Shown here one piece after another: positions 7,864 to 15,577 of a stretch of 64,000 nucleotides of DNA. The DNA is from Hymenobacter aranciens. Lineage in GTDB: Bacteria; Bacteroidota; Bacteroidia; Cytophagales; Hymenobacteraceae. The stretch spans positions 1 through 64,000 of the forward strand of contig NZ_JAUQSY010000020.1 in NCBI RefSeq assembly GCF_030580865.1. The letters run 5' to 3'. A model generated the notes under the pieces. That model did no database searches and had not been told where the DNA came from. It worked only from the letters and a program-made list of their open reading frames with translations. The position numbers were made by a program, and so were the translations under genes. How positions within the stretch are numbered: the stretch's first letter is position 1; each line of letters opens with the position of its first letter.

Positions 7864-7914
7864 GGGCAGATTACCGGCTACCTGGGCATCTCGGATGCCA
7901 CGCCGGGGGAATAG
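7864..7914 (+). pseudogene. gene-tail remnant, copy 3 of 3
   Basis: The translation ITGYLGISDATPGE and stop matches the other two tails. The sequence after the stop again gives AGAAGCCCCAC and a GAGCGAGG block, similar to the terminator part of copy 2. Confidence 0.5.
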
Positions 7915-7979
7915 AGAAGCCCCACACGAGCGAGGTTTTCCTTTCTCGCTATCTTCGAGCCTCCCGCACTCCTAACTTA

Positions 7980-8303
7980 GTGAAGTATCTGCTGCTGCTC
8001 TGGCTGCTCCCCATCTCCCTGGCCACCCAGGCGCAGGTAGCCCCGGCCGAGGCGCGACAGCGGTGGCTGTTCGACAGCACACGCCAGGTCCGCCTCCGCC
8101 GCATCCATCACCGGCTCGACAGCACCGAGCGGGCGCAGGCTCTGGCCCGAGGCAGTGTATTGCCTCCTGCACCCGTGCTGCCGCCCATCGCGCCCACCCC
8201 ACCGGCGCCCCTGCGGCAGTTGCGTAGCAAAGTGGCCCCACCCAAGCCACCCCGCAAACCCAATGGGAGACGAACTACAACGCCCCGACCTGCCCCCGCG
8301 TAG
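7980..8303 (+). CDS. small secreted Pro/Arg-rich protein (GTG start)
   Basis: From a GTG at 7980 the frame gives a signal peptide (VKYLLLLWLLPISLATQAQ) and an 88-residue mature part that is basic and Pro-rich at its C-terminus (PPAPVLPPIAPTPPAP). A longer ATG version begins inside the gene-tail remnant and has no sensible N-terminus, so GTG is preferred. It lies 9 bp before the next gene, so the two are probably co-transcribed. No family recognised. Confidence 0.55.
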   Translation: MKYLLLLWLLPISLATQAQVAPAEARQRWLFDSTRQVRLRRIHHRLDSTERAQALARGSVLPPAPVLPPIAPTPPAPLRQLRSKVAPPKPPRKPNGRRTTTPRPAPA

Positions 8304-8312
8304 CTTATTCCC

Positions 8313-9113
8313 ATGAAGAAGCTCCTCCTCTTCCTGGCGTTTGCCCTGCTCGCTCCCCAACTCGCTCACGCCGACGCGCTGGATAGCCTCGGCGAGGTAC
8401 TGCTCATCGGCTCCAGCGTGCTGGGGATGATGTTGGCTGCCGTCCTGACCATGCTAACCATCTGGGCCTACCGACAGCCAGCCCGCAGGGGGCTACGGGC
8501 GGGCCTCTTCGCCCTGCTGGTGCCCAGCGTGGGCGTGCTCTTGCTGCTGAGCAACTCTCGCCAGGACCTGCGCGCACCCTTCACCCTGGCTCCCGAACTG
8601 CTGGAGGCCGCCGTATGGGCCAGCGTATGGCTCTGTGCCATCACCATTGCCCGCGAGGCCTTGTCCGACGGCGCCCAGCGTACGTGGACAGCAGTAGCCG
8701 TGGTCGCGCTATCCATGCTGCTGTTTATGCCCATCGGCTGGGGACAGCAGGCGCTACTGAGTGGAACGGGCAACTACCACGTGTTCGAAACCCTGGCCTA
8801 CCAGGTCGGCATCCGAGTAGTGGCGGCCGTTGTGGGCCTGACCAGCTGGTGGCTGGTGCTGCGGCAAACCGCTGGCTTCCCGACGCTCGACGCGGCCGTG
8901 CGCCATACGTGGTGGCTGGTGCCGGCTATTGCCGCCGGGCTCGACCTGGCCTTCTACCTGACTCAGTTGGCTTTTTTGAATGTCCGCTACAGTGGCGGTA
9001 TGCAGTGGGACAGCGTGGCGGGGCCGGCCCTCATCAGCATGGCCGTAAGCTGGGTCGTGGGCGTGGCGGCGCTCCGCCTGTTTCCACCGGGCACGCTAGC
9101 AGCAGGTAAGTGA
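8313..9113 (+). CDS. integral membrane protein, unknown function
   Basis: A 266-aa protein with an N-terminal signal-like segment (LLLFLAFALLAPQLAHA) and about six further hydrophobic segments (near residues 30-50, 62-80, 95-112, 125-145, 165-180, 195-212 and 238-256). No transport signature or catalytic motif is evident. It directly follows the small secreted protein, and the pair may act together at the envelope. Confidence 0.65.
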   Translation: MKKLLLFLAFALLAPQLAHADALDSLGEVLLIGSSVLGMMLAAVLTMLTIWAYRQPARRGLRAGLFALLVPSVGVLLLLSNSRQDLRAPFTLAPELLEAAVWASVWLCAITIAREALSDGAQRTWTAVAVVALSMLLFMPIGWGQQALLSGTGNYHVFETLAYQVGIRVVAAVVGLTSWWLVLRQTAGFPTLDAAVRHTWWLVPAIAAGLDLAFYLTQLAFLNVRYSGGMQWDSVAGPALISMAVSWVVGVAALRLFPPGTLAAGK

Positions 9114-9279
9114 CTTCTTGGTCATTAAAAAATGGGGATGCCGCCTAGCATCCAGGTAAGGAGGAACAATTGTTGGAGTCCATTGGATAGCAGAGTAGAA
9201 AAAAAGCCCAGACCAGAGCACCCCACAAGCCCAAAGAGTACAGAAGCAATAACTACCCGCGCGGGCTCAACTCCCATGA

Positions 9280-9441
9280 ATGAAAAAGGCCACAAGAGCA
9301 GTTACCACCGAGGCCGCCGCGCCAGCCAAGCACCAGAGTGCCGCCCTAAAGGCTGCATCAACCAGGAGAAACTCGGCGGCTAAGCCCGCCAGGAGTACGC
9401 AGTCAACCCCAAAGAACTCCCACACGCTACGGCTGGCGTAG
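9280..9441 (+). CDS. possible small basic Ala/Lys/Ser-rich protein
   Basis: A 53-aa frame (MKKATRAVTTEAAAPAKHQS onward) dominated by Ala, Lys, Ser, Thr and Arg, like the basic tails of histone-H1-like bacterial proteins. The low complexity may be chance in high-GC DNA. There is no clear promoter. Reported because composition and start are reasonable. Confidence 0.25.
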   Translation: MKKATRAVTTEAAAPAKHQSAALKAASTRRNSAAKPARSTQSTPKNSHTLRLA

Positions 9442-9446
9442 CGGCC

Positions 9447-9683
9447 CTAGCTGCCCATCTGTAGAGAGCCCCGTGTCGGACGGGTAGACGGTGCCTCAAG
9501 CGGCGCCAGTTCTTGCGCCCGCGCGGGAAGCCCGGAGCAGTTGACAGCAGCTGGTCCAGGTACCAGGGTAATCTGCAGAGGAATGCTGGCCGGCATTAGT
9601 ACCGGGTGGTGCTGGCAACTGGCAAGCACGCCGCAGGCAAGAGCCAGGGACAACAGCGTAAGGCGAGCAGGGAAGGAAGCCAT
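9447..9683 (-). CDS. small hypothetical lipoprotein
   Basis: From the internal ATG the frame reads MASFPARLTLLSLALACG, then VLASC, a clear lipobox, giving a 78-aa lipoprotein with a Pro-rich mature part. A longer upstream start would bury the signal, so the shorter start is chosen. Function unknown. It ends close to the possible small basic gene, convergent with it. Confidence 0.45.
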   Translation of the reverse strand: MASFPARLTLLSLALACGVLASCQHHPVLMPASIPLQITLVPGPAAVNCSGLPARAQELAPLEAPSTRPTRGSLQMGS

Positions 9684-11160
9684 AGGCAGGTACAAGCTAG
9701 AGAATTTTGATACTCCATCCCCACATACGGCTGCACATTCAGCGTCGTAAAGCGCAACCACTCGTCCAGATTCTGCGCCATATCACACCGCCCTCATCCC
9801 TGCTCCCTACTCGTCTACCGGCCGGGGCGTTTTGGGCCGCAGCGGTAGATACGCGCTACCACGATGGGTCGCCAACGAACCGATGCCCGCGGCGCGCATC
9901 CTGCGCAGACTTGGGAAACACATCGGGCAAGCCAGAGCTGCCGGTTCACACCCGATGTGGGGAATGAGGCCGGCCTCGAAATAGAAGTTGAAACGTAGGC
10001 GTCAGCGCCGCTGGTGCAAAGCAGGCGCGCAGTTGTTCTTTCTTTAGCCAAGGGGCAAGCTACACGGGGGAGTGCGTAGCCTACTACTAAGCCAAGGCAA
10101 CACTTCCCTTAGTGGTGGTAGCGTACATTCAAGCGTACACCAAGGGAAAATTCAAGCGTGCACCAAGCGTACATCCAAGGGAAAGTTGTTGCTAAAAGAG
10201 CGCTAGAATGGGGTGCATGTTCGCTATAAGTGTTACGCCGGCCTCGGCCACATACGCTATCTATCAATCATTTATGCAAAAACCGCATTTACTTGAAGCG
10301 TAACGCCAAGCAATCGCTTCGCGTGAAGCGAAAAAACCACCCTTCGACGGCCAAATTCCGCGCGCTAACCAAGCGCCCAAGCAGTGTCTAGAAACAGCGT
10401 ATACCTCTTCTCTTAACCGAGAGAGAATGGCATGCATACCTTGAGAGTTGCCACCTTTGCCTCCACAAGCATGCGACCAAAGAATAGAACCCCTATCTCA
10501 TCTAGCCCCTAGATGTGGCCGGTAGTTCAACCAAACATTCAAGCAATACTCCCTACTAAAAACAACGCTAAGTTGGGGTGCGATTTTGCTACGAGCATCC
10601 TACAGGGTTGGAACATGCCTCGTATCTATCAGACACTTGCATAAAATCTGCTTTTATGCAAGCAATACTTCCAGTAGTGGCCTCGCTTGAAGCAAATAGA
10701 AGGCCTCACAAACGCCAGAATTCCGACTAAGCAACGTAGTCCATGCGCAGGTTGCTAGGCAGCTGGCACCACGGAACGCTGCAGCACCTGGGATGCAAGA
10801 TGGCTCACCAAAAGCCCTACTCGGCGCATAGGCTACAGTATACGCTGGCAGCCATGCTATATCCCCTGCAAGCCTCACCAAGCGCCTCCCCCTTACAGGC
10901 CCAGACTGCTAAACCAGGGTCAGCGCCAAACTATCCGAGCCACTATTTCCTAGTCATGTGATACGACGTTCACTCACGGCACGGGTTGGTAGCTGGACTG
11001 AGTTTTTACCGATGCCCCTTCGCGCTTAGCTGCACTCACAGCTTATCCCTGCAACCCTTCATCCTTGAGTAGCCTTGTACCAAGCTTTCTAGCCATGGGC
11101 GGCTTTGGCCTGACCCAGTGCAGGCCTGTACCCCCTACTACCAATTCCCACGCACTTGTA
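9684..11160. other. gene-poor, decayed region
   Basis: About 1.5 kb with lower GC and no convincing gene on either strand. It contains short repeats at 10129-10190 (AAGCGTACA and CCAAGGGAAA units) and what looks like a diverged direct duplication: 10200-10320 and 10565-10690 share CGCTAnnnTGGGGTGC, TATCTATCA, TTATGCAA and CTTGAAGC in the same order. This is best explained as old mobile or duplicated DNA that has lost coding capacity. Confidence 0.5.
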
Positions 11161-11200
11161 CCCCCTAATTAGCGCTTGTACCCCCAGTTGTACCCCGAAA
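11125..11200. repeat. TGTACCCCC short direct repeats
   Basis: Four copies of (C/T)TGTACCCC(C/G) occur in 76 bp, with three uneven spacers of roughly 8 to 27 bp, just downstream of the tRNA-Arg terminator. Uneven spacing argues against a simple microsatellite. Role unknown. Confidence 0.45.
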
Positions 11201-11204
11201 AAGC

Positions 11205-11240
11205 AAAAACCCCATTTCCGGCTTGGAAAAGGGGTTTTTT
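11205..11240 (-). terminator. terminator of tRNA-Arg
   Basis: AAAAACCCC and GGGGTTTTT flank an imperfect stem (ATTTCC/GGAAAA) right after the tRNA 3' end, with T runs on the minus strand. Confidence 0.75.
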
Positions 11241-11242
11241 CG

Positions 11243-11314
11243 TGGTCGCGCTAGGAATCGAACCTAGATCGAGAGCTTCGGAAACTCTAATACTATCCGT
11301 TGTACGACGCGACC
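11243..11314 (-). tRNA. tRNA-Arg (CCG)
   Basis: The minus strand gives a standard cloverleaf: acceptor GGTCGCG/CGCGACC with discriminator A, D arm GTAC/GTAT with GG in the loop, anticodon arm AGAGT-TTCCGAA-GCTCT (anticodon CCG, reads CGG) and T arm CTAGG-TTCGATT-CCTAG. No CCA is encoded. It lies divergent from ohr. Confidence 0.9.
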
Positions 11315-11456
11315 AGTACGGGGCTGCAAAAGTAGCCACAAAAGCCGGCGTTGCCAAACCTGGCAGACTTTTTCTCACCGGATGGCTTGTTGCCACAACC
11401 CCACTTCGTAAAATTGAGTTAAGCCCGACAAACCAAACATCTTCCTTTCTTACCTT

Positions 11457-11936
11457 ATGGAATCCACGAAAAAAACTTTGTACACGGCCGACGCTACGGC
11501 CGTGGGCGGCCGCAGCGGCCACGTACGCTCTGCCTCCGGCATCATCGACCTCGATATGAGCGTGCCCGAAGGCCTTGGCGGCAAAAAAGGCGCTACCAAC
11601 CCCGAAGAATTATTTGCGGCGGGCTACTCGTCCTGTTTTCAGCAGGCGCTGCTGGTTACTGCCCAACGGGCCGGCGATAAGCTCGACCCAGCTACCGAGG
11701 TAAAATGCTCAGTATCGTTGTTTCAGGAAGGCGAAGGCTATGGCTTGAGCGCTGTGCTCGATGTTGATTTGAAATCCTTCGACCGGGCCAAAACCATTGA
11801 GATGGTGCGGCAGGCCCACAAGATTTGTCCTTACTCAGTGGGTACCCGGGGCAATATGGAAGTTACTTTAAAAGTGCAGGGCGAAGATATTCCCTTGGAA
11901 GCTGGCGAAAACGCCGGGGTAGCCGAAGGGAAATAA
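11457..11936 (+). CDS. ohr: organic hydroperoxide resistance protein (OsmC/Ohr)
   Basis: A 159-aa OsmC-fold protein. The two redox cysteines are visible in GYSSCFQQA (C60) and HKICPYSVGTRGN (C124). The Ohr-type motif NPEELFAAGYSSC is intact. Ohr reduces organic and lipid hydroperoxides in the cytoplasm using lipoylated proteins as electron donors. It is about 18 residues longer than typical Ohr, mostly at the C-terminus. It is a single gene, with no OhrR regulator adjacent, and is convergent with sucC across a perfect inverted repeat. Confidence 0.9.
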   Translation: MESTKKTLYTADATAVGGRSGHVRSASGIIDLDMSVPEGLGGKKGATNPEELFAAGYSSCFQQALLVTAQRAGDKLDPATEVKCSVSLFQEGEGYGLSAVLDVDLKSFDRAKTIEMVRQAHKICPYSVGTRGNMEVTLKVQGEDIPLEAGENAGVAEGK

Positions 11937-11937
11937 G

Positions 11938-12021
11938 GTCAAAAGCCGTCCGTACAAAAGCAGAAAAGCCCGCTAGGTTCGTCTAGCGGGCTTTTCTGCT
12001 TTTGTACGGACGGCTTTTGAC
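11938..12021. terminator. 39-bp perfect inverted repeat, bidirectional terminator
   Basis: Arms 11938-11976 and 11983-12021 are fully complementary around a 6-nt loop (GTTCGT). The core is AGCCCGCTAG/CTAGCGGGCT with A and T runs, so it should terminate both ohr and sucC. The stem continues well beyond what termination needs. It begins 1 bp after the ohr stop and ends 7 bp before the sucC stop. Confidence 0.9.
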
Positions 12022-12028
12022 TTACTTA

Positions 12029-13222
12029 CTAAGCTGCCAGCACTTCTTTCACGCGCTCGGCAGCATCTTTCAGCAACACGGCCGAGTACACTTTCAGGCC
12101 GCTTTCGTCGATGATGCGGGCGCCTTCTTCAGCGTTGGTACCTTGCAGGCGCACGATAATTGGCACGCGGATGTCACCGATTTTCTTGTAAGCCTCTACT
12201 ACACCGTTGGCTACGCGGTCGCAGCGCACGATGCCGCCGAAGATGTTGATGAGAATGGCCTTCACGTTCGGGTCCTTGAGGATGATGCGGAAACCGGCCT
12301 CAACGGTCTGGGCGTTAGCTCCACCGCCTACATCGAGGAAGTTGGCGGGCTCGCCGCCCGAGAGCTTGATGATATCCATGGTAGCCATGGCCAGGCCGGC
12401 GCCGTTCACCATGCAGCCCACGTTGCCGTCGAGCTTCACGTAGTTCAGGTTCGAGGCCGAAGCTTCTACTTCCAGCGGGTCTTCTTCGTTGAGGTCGCGC
12501 AGGGCCACGAAGTCCTTGTGGCGGTAGAGGGCGTTTTCGTCCAGCGTCACCTTGGCGTCCACGGCCAGGATTTTGTTGTCCGAGGTTTTCAGCACCGGGT
12601 TGATTTCGAACATGCTGGAGTCGGTTTCGTCGTAAGCTTTGTACAAAGCGGTTACGAACTTCACCATCTCCTTTTGTGCTTCACCCTCGAGACCGAGGTT
12701 GAAGGCGATTTTGCGGGCCTGGAAGCCCTGCAGACCCACGGCGGGGTCGATGTGCTCGCGGTGGATTTTGTCGGGGTGGGCTTCAGCCACTTCCTCAATG
12801 TCCATGCCGCCCTCGGTGGTGTAGATGATGACGTTTTTACCGGTACCACGGTCGAGCAACACGCTCATGTAGTACTCTTTGGGCTCGGAAGCGCCAGGGT
12901 AGTACACGTCCTGGGCCACCAGGATTTTGTGCACTTTGCGGCCTTCGGCGCCGGTTTGCTTGGTCACGAGCTGCATGCCGATGATTTGGCCGGCAATTTC
13001 CTTCACTTGGTCCAGGTTTTTAGCGAGTTTCACTCCGCCCCCTTTGCCGCGGCCGCCGGCGTGAATCTGCGCCTTAATGACGTGCCAGCCGGTGCCGGTG
13101 TCTTCGGTGAGCTTCTTGGCGGCGGCTACGGCTTCTTCGGCGGTGTCGGCGGTGATGCCTTCCTGCACGCGAACGCCGTACTTTTTCAGGATTTCCTTGC
13201 CCTGGTATTCGTGAATGTTCAT
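12029..13222 (-). CDS. sucC: succinate--CoA ligase (ADP-forming) beta subunit
   Basis: From MNIHEYQGKEILKKYGV the protein has 397 residues, the usual SucC length. It shows the ATP-grasp part (HAGGRGKGGGVKLAKN), SMFEINPVL, and the C-terminal CoA-ligase half (GNVGCMVNGAGLAMATMD, NIFGGIVRCD). It converts succinyl-CoA, ADP and phosphate to succinate, CoA and ATP in the TCA cycle together with SucD, which is not in this window. Longer upstream starts are not supported by the conserved N-terminus. Confidence 0.95.
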   Translation of the reverse strand: MNIHEYQGKEILKKYGVRVQEGITADTAEEAVAAAKKLTEDTGTGWHVIKAQIHAGGRGKGGGVKLAKNLDQVKEIAGQIIGMQLVTKQTGAEGRKVHKILVAQDVYYPGASEPKEYYMSVLLDRGTGKNVIIYTTEGGMDIEEVAEAHPDKIHREHIDPAVGLQGFQARKIAFNLGLEGEAQKEMVKFVTALYKAYDETDSSMFEINPVLKTSDNKILAVDAKVTLDENALYRHKDFVALRDLNEEDPLEVEASASNLNYVKLDGNVGCMVNGAGLAMATMDIIKLSGGEPANFLDVGGGANAQTVEAGFRIILKDPNVKAILINIFGGIVRCDRVANGVVEAYKKIGDIRVPIIVRLQGTNAEEGARIIDESGLKVYSAVLLKDAAERVKEVLAA

Positions 13223-13425
13223 GAGAAAATGAGAGGGGTGGTTGGATGCTGCGCAACGCGAGGCCGCGAGGGCCTTTGCGGGGGCGAAAGTACGGAACAA
13301 GTGGCAGGAATATGCCGGACCGGCGCGTTTTTCAAGCGCAACCGTGCCAAATAAGCGCCCCAAAACGAACCAGCCGGGCCGGAAATGCCGTACTTTGCAC
13401 CGTTCCACTTACCCCGCGCCCGCCG

Positions 13426-14082
13426 TTGCTGCAAGCCATTAACATTCGCAAGAGCTACAACTCGCTGGAAGTGCTCAAGGGCATCGACCTGACGATTGAA
13501 AAGTCCGAAATCGTGAGCATCGTGGGCTCATCGGGCGCCGGCAAGAGCACGCTGCTGCATATTCTGGGCACGCTCGATTTGCCCGATTCGGGCGAGGTGC
13601 TCTTCGACGGTGAGCGGGTGAGCTCACTGGGACGCAACGACTTGTCGCGCTTTCGCAACCGGCACATTGGCTTCGTATTCCAGTTCCACAACCTGCTGCC
13701 CGAGTTCACGGCCCTCGAAAACGTGTGCCTGCCCGCCTACCTCGCCGGCCGCACCGAAAAAGAAGTGCGCGTGCGGGCCCGCGAGCTCCTCGGCCTGATG
13801 AACCTGGAGCACCGCGCCGACCACAAGCCCAGCGAAATGAGCGGCGGCGAGCAGCAGCGCGTCTCGGTGGCCCGCTCGCTCATCAACTCACCCGAAATCA
13901 TTTTCGCCGACGAGCCCACCGGCAACCTCGATACCAAAAACGCCCAGGAGCTGCACCAGATTTTCTTCCTCTTAAGAAAGGAGTTCGGGCAAACCTTCGT
14001 CATCGTAACGCACAACGACACGCTGGCCGATATGGCCGACCGCAAGATTGTGATGCGCGACGGGCATATTCTGGAGGGTTAA
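13426..14082 (+). CDS. lolD: ABC transporter ATP-binding protein, LolD type (TTG start)
   Basis: From a TTG at 13426 the protein has 218 residues (LLQAINIRKSYNSLEVLKGI), the usual LolD length. Walker A is GSSGAGKST (34-42), the signature MSGGEQQRVSVARSL and Walker B IIFADEPTGNLD. The LolD/MacB/FtsE group powers membrane complexes that do not move solutes through a channel; LolD releases lipoproteins from the inner membrane with LolC/E. The permease is not adjacent. An ATG-started version would add 60 residues unlike the family. Assignment to LolD rather than another group member is likely but not certain. Confidence 0.8.
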   Translation: MLQAINIRKSYNSLEVLKGIDLTIEKSEIVSIVGSSGAGKSTLLHILGTLDLPDSGEVLFDGERVSSLGRNDLSRFRNRHIGFVFQFHNLLPEFTALENVCLPAYLAGRTEKEVRVRARELLGLMNLEHRADHKPSEMSGGEQQRVSVARSLINSPEIIFADEPTGNLDTKNAQELHQIFFLLRKEFGQTFVIVTHNDTLADMADRKIVMRDGHILEG

Positions 14083-14083
14083 A

Positions 14084-14331
14084 AGTAGTCGGGCGAAACG
14101 AGGTTCGGCGGAGCCAATTCCGTGCTGCGGTTCGTCCGACCACTTCCGCTAGAATGATTGAAATGGAAAAAGCCGGGCGCATTGCTCGGCTTTTTTTGAT
14201 GTTAGGTGTTTGGTTTTAGGTATTCGGGTGGTTAACACCTAACACCCAACACCAAGGTCGTTCTACCAGAAGTAGTCGGACGAACCGCAGCGCGGAATTG
14301 GCTCCGCCGAACTTCGTTTCGCCCGACTACT
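14084..14331. repeat. MITE-like element with about 70-bp inverted repeats
   Basis: Arms 14084-14153 and 14261-14331 are inverted copies with only a few mismatches (left starts AGTAGTCGGGCGAAACGA). The roughly 107-bp interior has a terminator-like hairpin (AAAAAGCC, then GGCTTTTTTT, 14168-14198) and a second hairpin element at about 14202-14245 (TTAGGTGTT/AACACCTAA). There is no coding capacity. It starts 1 bp after the lolD stop. Size and structure fit a MITE or a composite of nested hairpins. Confidence 0.6.
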
Positions 14332-14373
14332 CGCGGCAACTCGCTGAACCGAACGATTCAGCGAGTTGCCGCG
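14332..14373. terminator. 17-bp perfect hairpin
   Basis: CGCGGCAACTCGCTGAA pairs with TTCAGCGAGTTGCCGCG around an 8-nt loop, followed by TTTGCTTTTT. It abuts the right arm of the MITE-like element and may serve as a terminator. Confidence 0.6.
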
Positions 14374-14528
14374 TTTGCTTTTTCCGGCAGTGAATGCTAA
14401 AAAAATCAACCTCCCAATTAGCTTAGTTTCAGGTCGGGGCATAATATTTTTCAAAATACCATCTAACAAACTAACCATCAGCAGAAAAAATTTACTAAAA
14501 ATTCTGGCATTTCTGGCACTATCTCTCG

Positions 14529-14536
14529 TATCTTTG
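14529..14536 (+). promoter_or_regulatory. -7 box TATCTTTG
   Basis: An exact TAnnTTTG match in an AT-rich stretch about 45 bp before the likely start of the next gene. This AT-rich block (about 14390-14560) contrasts with the surrounding GC-rich DNA. Confidence 0.5.
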
Positions 14537-14578
14537 GGTTGTAAGACCAGACACTTTAAACGTACTACAGAACCACTA

Positions 14579-15385
14579 ATGCCAACTGTCATGAACGAGG
14601 CCACCAAAACCACCAAGGAAGCTACCAAAAAAGCGAAAGTCGAGAGCTACGACATCAGCCGCTCCGACGAGACTCTGGACCTGGCGAAGGACCTCGCCAA
14701 GTTCATTAAGGACAACAAGCTCAGCACTACCGTGCAGGGCAAAGAGTTCGTAAACGTGGAAGGTTGGCAGTACGCCGGCTCGCGCCTGGGCATCGTGCCC
14801 ATTGTGGAGCACGTTATCAACGTTTCGAACGACCAGGAAATCAAGTACCAGGCTAAAGTTCAGCTCTGGGACCTGCGCTCGCAGCACACCGTAGGCGCTG
14901 GTTTCGCCGTGTGCTCCAATAAGGAGAGCGGTAAGAAGTTCTACCAGGAGTTTGCCATCATGAGCATGGCGCAGACCCGCGCCGTGGGTAAGGCTTACCG
15001 CAACATCCTGGCCTGGATTATCCGCGCCGCTGGCTACGAGCCCACGCCCGCCGAGGAGATGGACTACAACACCAACATGCCGTCGGTAGCCACCGCGCCG
15101 GTAGCTGCTCCGGCCCCGGCCGTGGCCTTGCCCACCATGCAAGTTGTGCCGGCTGATGCTCCCGCCACCGTAGCTGCCGAGCCCACGCCGGTGCACTACG
15201 CCACGGCCTCGCAGAAGGAAGAAATTATCCGTCTGCTGAATCATCCGGTGATTACCCGCCAGGAGAAAACCAAGATGCTGCTTAACATTAACCGCCTCGA
15301 CGAGGAGCGCGCCGTACAAGCTATTGCCAAGCTGCGCAAGGCCATCGACGACCGCGAGAATACGCCTGAGAAAGTAGCTGCGTAG
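14579..15385 (+). CDS. conserved phage-type hypothetical protein
   Basis: A 268-aa cytoplasmic protein (starts at 14579 or 14591, downstream of the -7 box). Residues about 55-160 contain VNVEGWQYAGSRLGIVPIV, then FAVCSNKESGKKFYQEFAIM and SMAQTRAVGKAYRNILAWII. This combination occurs in hypothetical proteins of phages and prophages near recombination genes, as I recall. A Pro/Ala linker (about 173-215) joins a helical C-terminal part (ASQKEEIIRLLNHP). No other phage gene is nearby, so it may be domesticated. Precise role unknown. Confidence 0.65.
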   Translation: MPTVMNEATKTTKEATKKAKVESYDISRSDETLDLAKDLAKFIKDNKLSTTVQGKEFVNVEGWQYAGSRLGIVPIVEHVINVSNDQEIKYQAKVQLWDLRSQHTVGAGFAVCSNKESGKKFYQEFAIMSMAQTRAVGKAYRNILAWIIRAAGYEPTPAEEMDYNTNMPSVATAPVAAPAPAVALPTMQVVPADAPATVAAEPTPVHYATASQKEEIIRLLNHPVITRQEKTKMLLNINRLDEERAVQAIAKLRKAIDDRENTPEKVAA

Positions 15386-15406
15386 GGGAATGCCAGCTGA
15401 CTTTAG

Positions 15407-15439
15407 AAGCCCGGTGCCGTGAGGTACCGGGCTTTTTTT
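15407..15439 (+). terminator. intrinsic terminator
   Basis: AGCCCGGTGCC and GGTACCGGGCT form a stem around GTGA, followed by a run of T residues. Confidence 0.85.
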
Positions 15440-15447
15440 GTGGGGTG

Positions 15448-15528
15448 TAGAGACGCAATATTTTGCGTCTCGTAGTTGAACGGTTCCCCAACGGCGCAAC
15501 CGACGAGACACAAAATATTGCGTCTCTA
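15448..15528. repeat. REP-like paired palindromes
   Basis: Two units, 15448-15473 and 15503-15528, are inverted copies of each other. The first (GAGACGCAATATTTTGCGTCTC, reading 15450-15471) is also a palindrome by itself; the second is an imperfect one (GAGACACAAAAT/ATTGCGTCTC). This layout resembles bacterial REP/BIME elements. It lies between a terminator and recQ. Confidence 0.65.
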
Positions 15529-15577
15529 GTGCAATCCACTTTTCTGTTAGAAATTGCGGCTGCTATCTTTCTATCCC

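Noticed and set aside
11176..11559. Frame upstream of and overlapping ohr
   Set aside because: It covers the tRNA-Arg antisense and the terminator; no protein features.
12002..13354. 450-codon plus-strand frame over sucC
   Set aside because: It is a shadow of the sucC codon pattern, rich in His, Val and Phe without domains; sucC is unmistakable on the minus strand.
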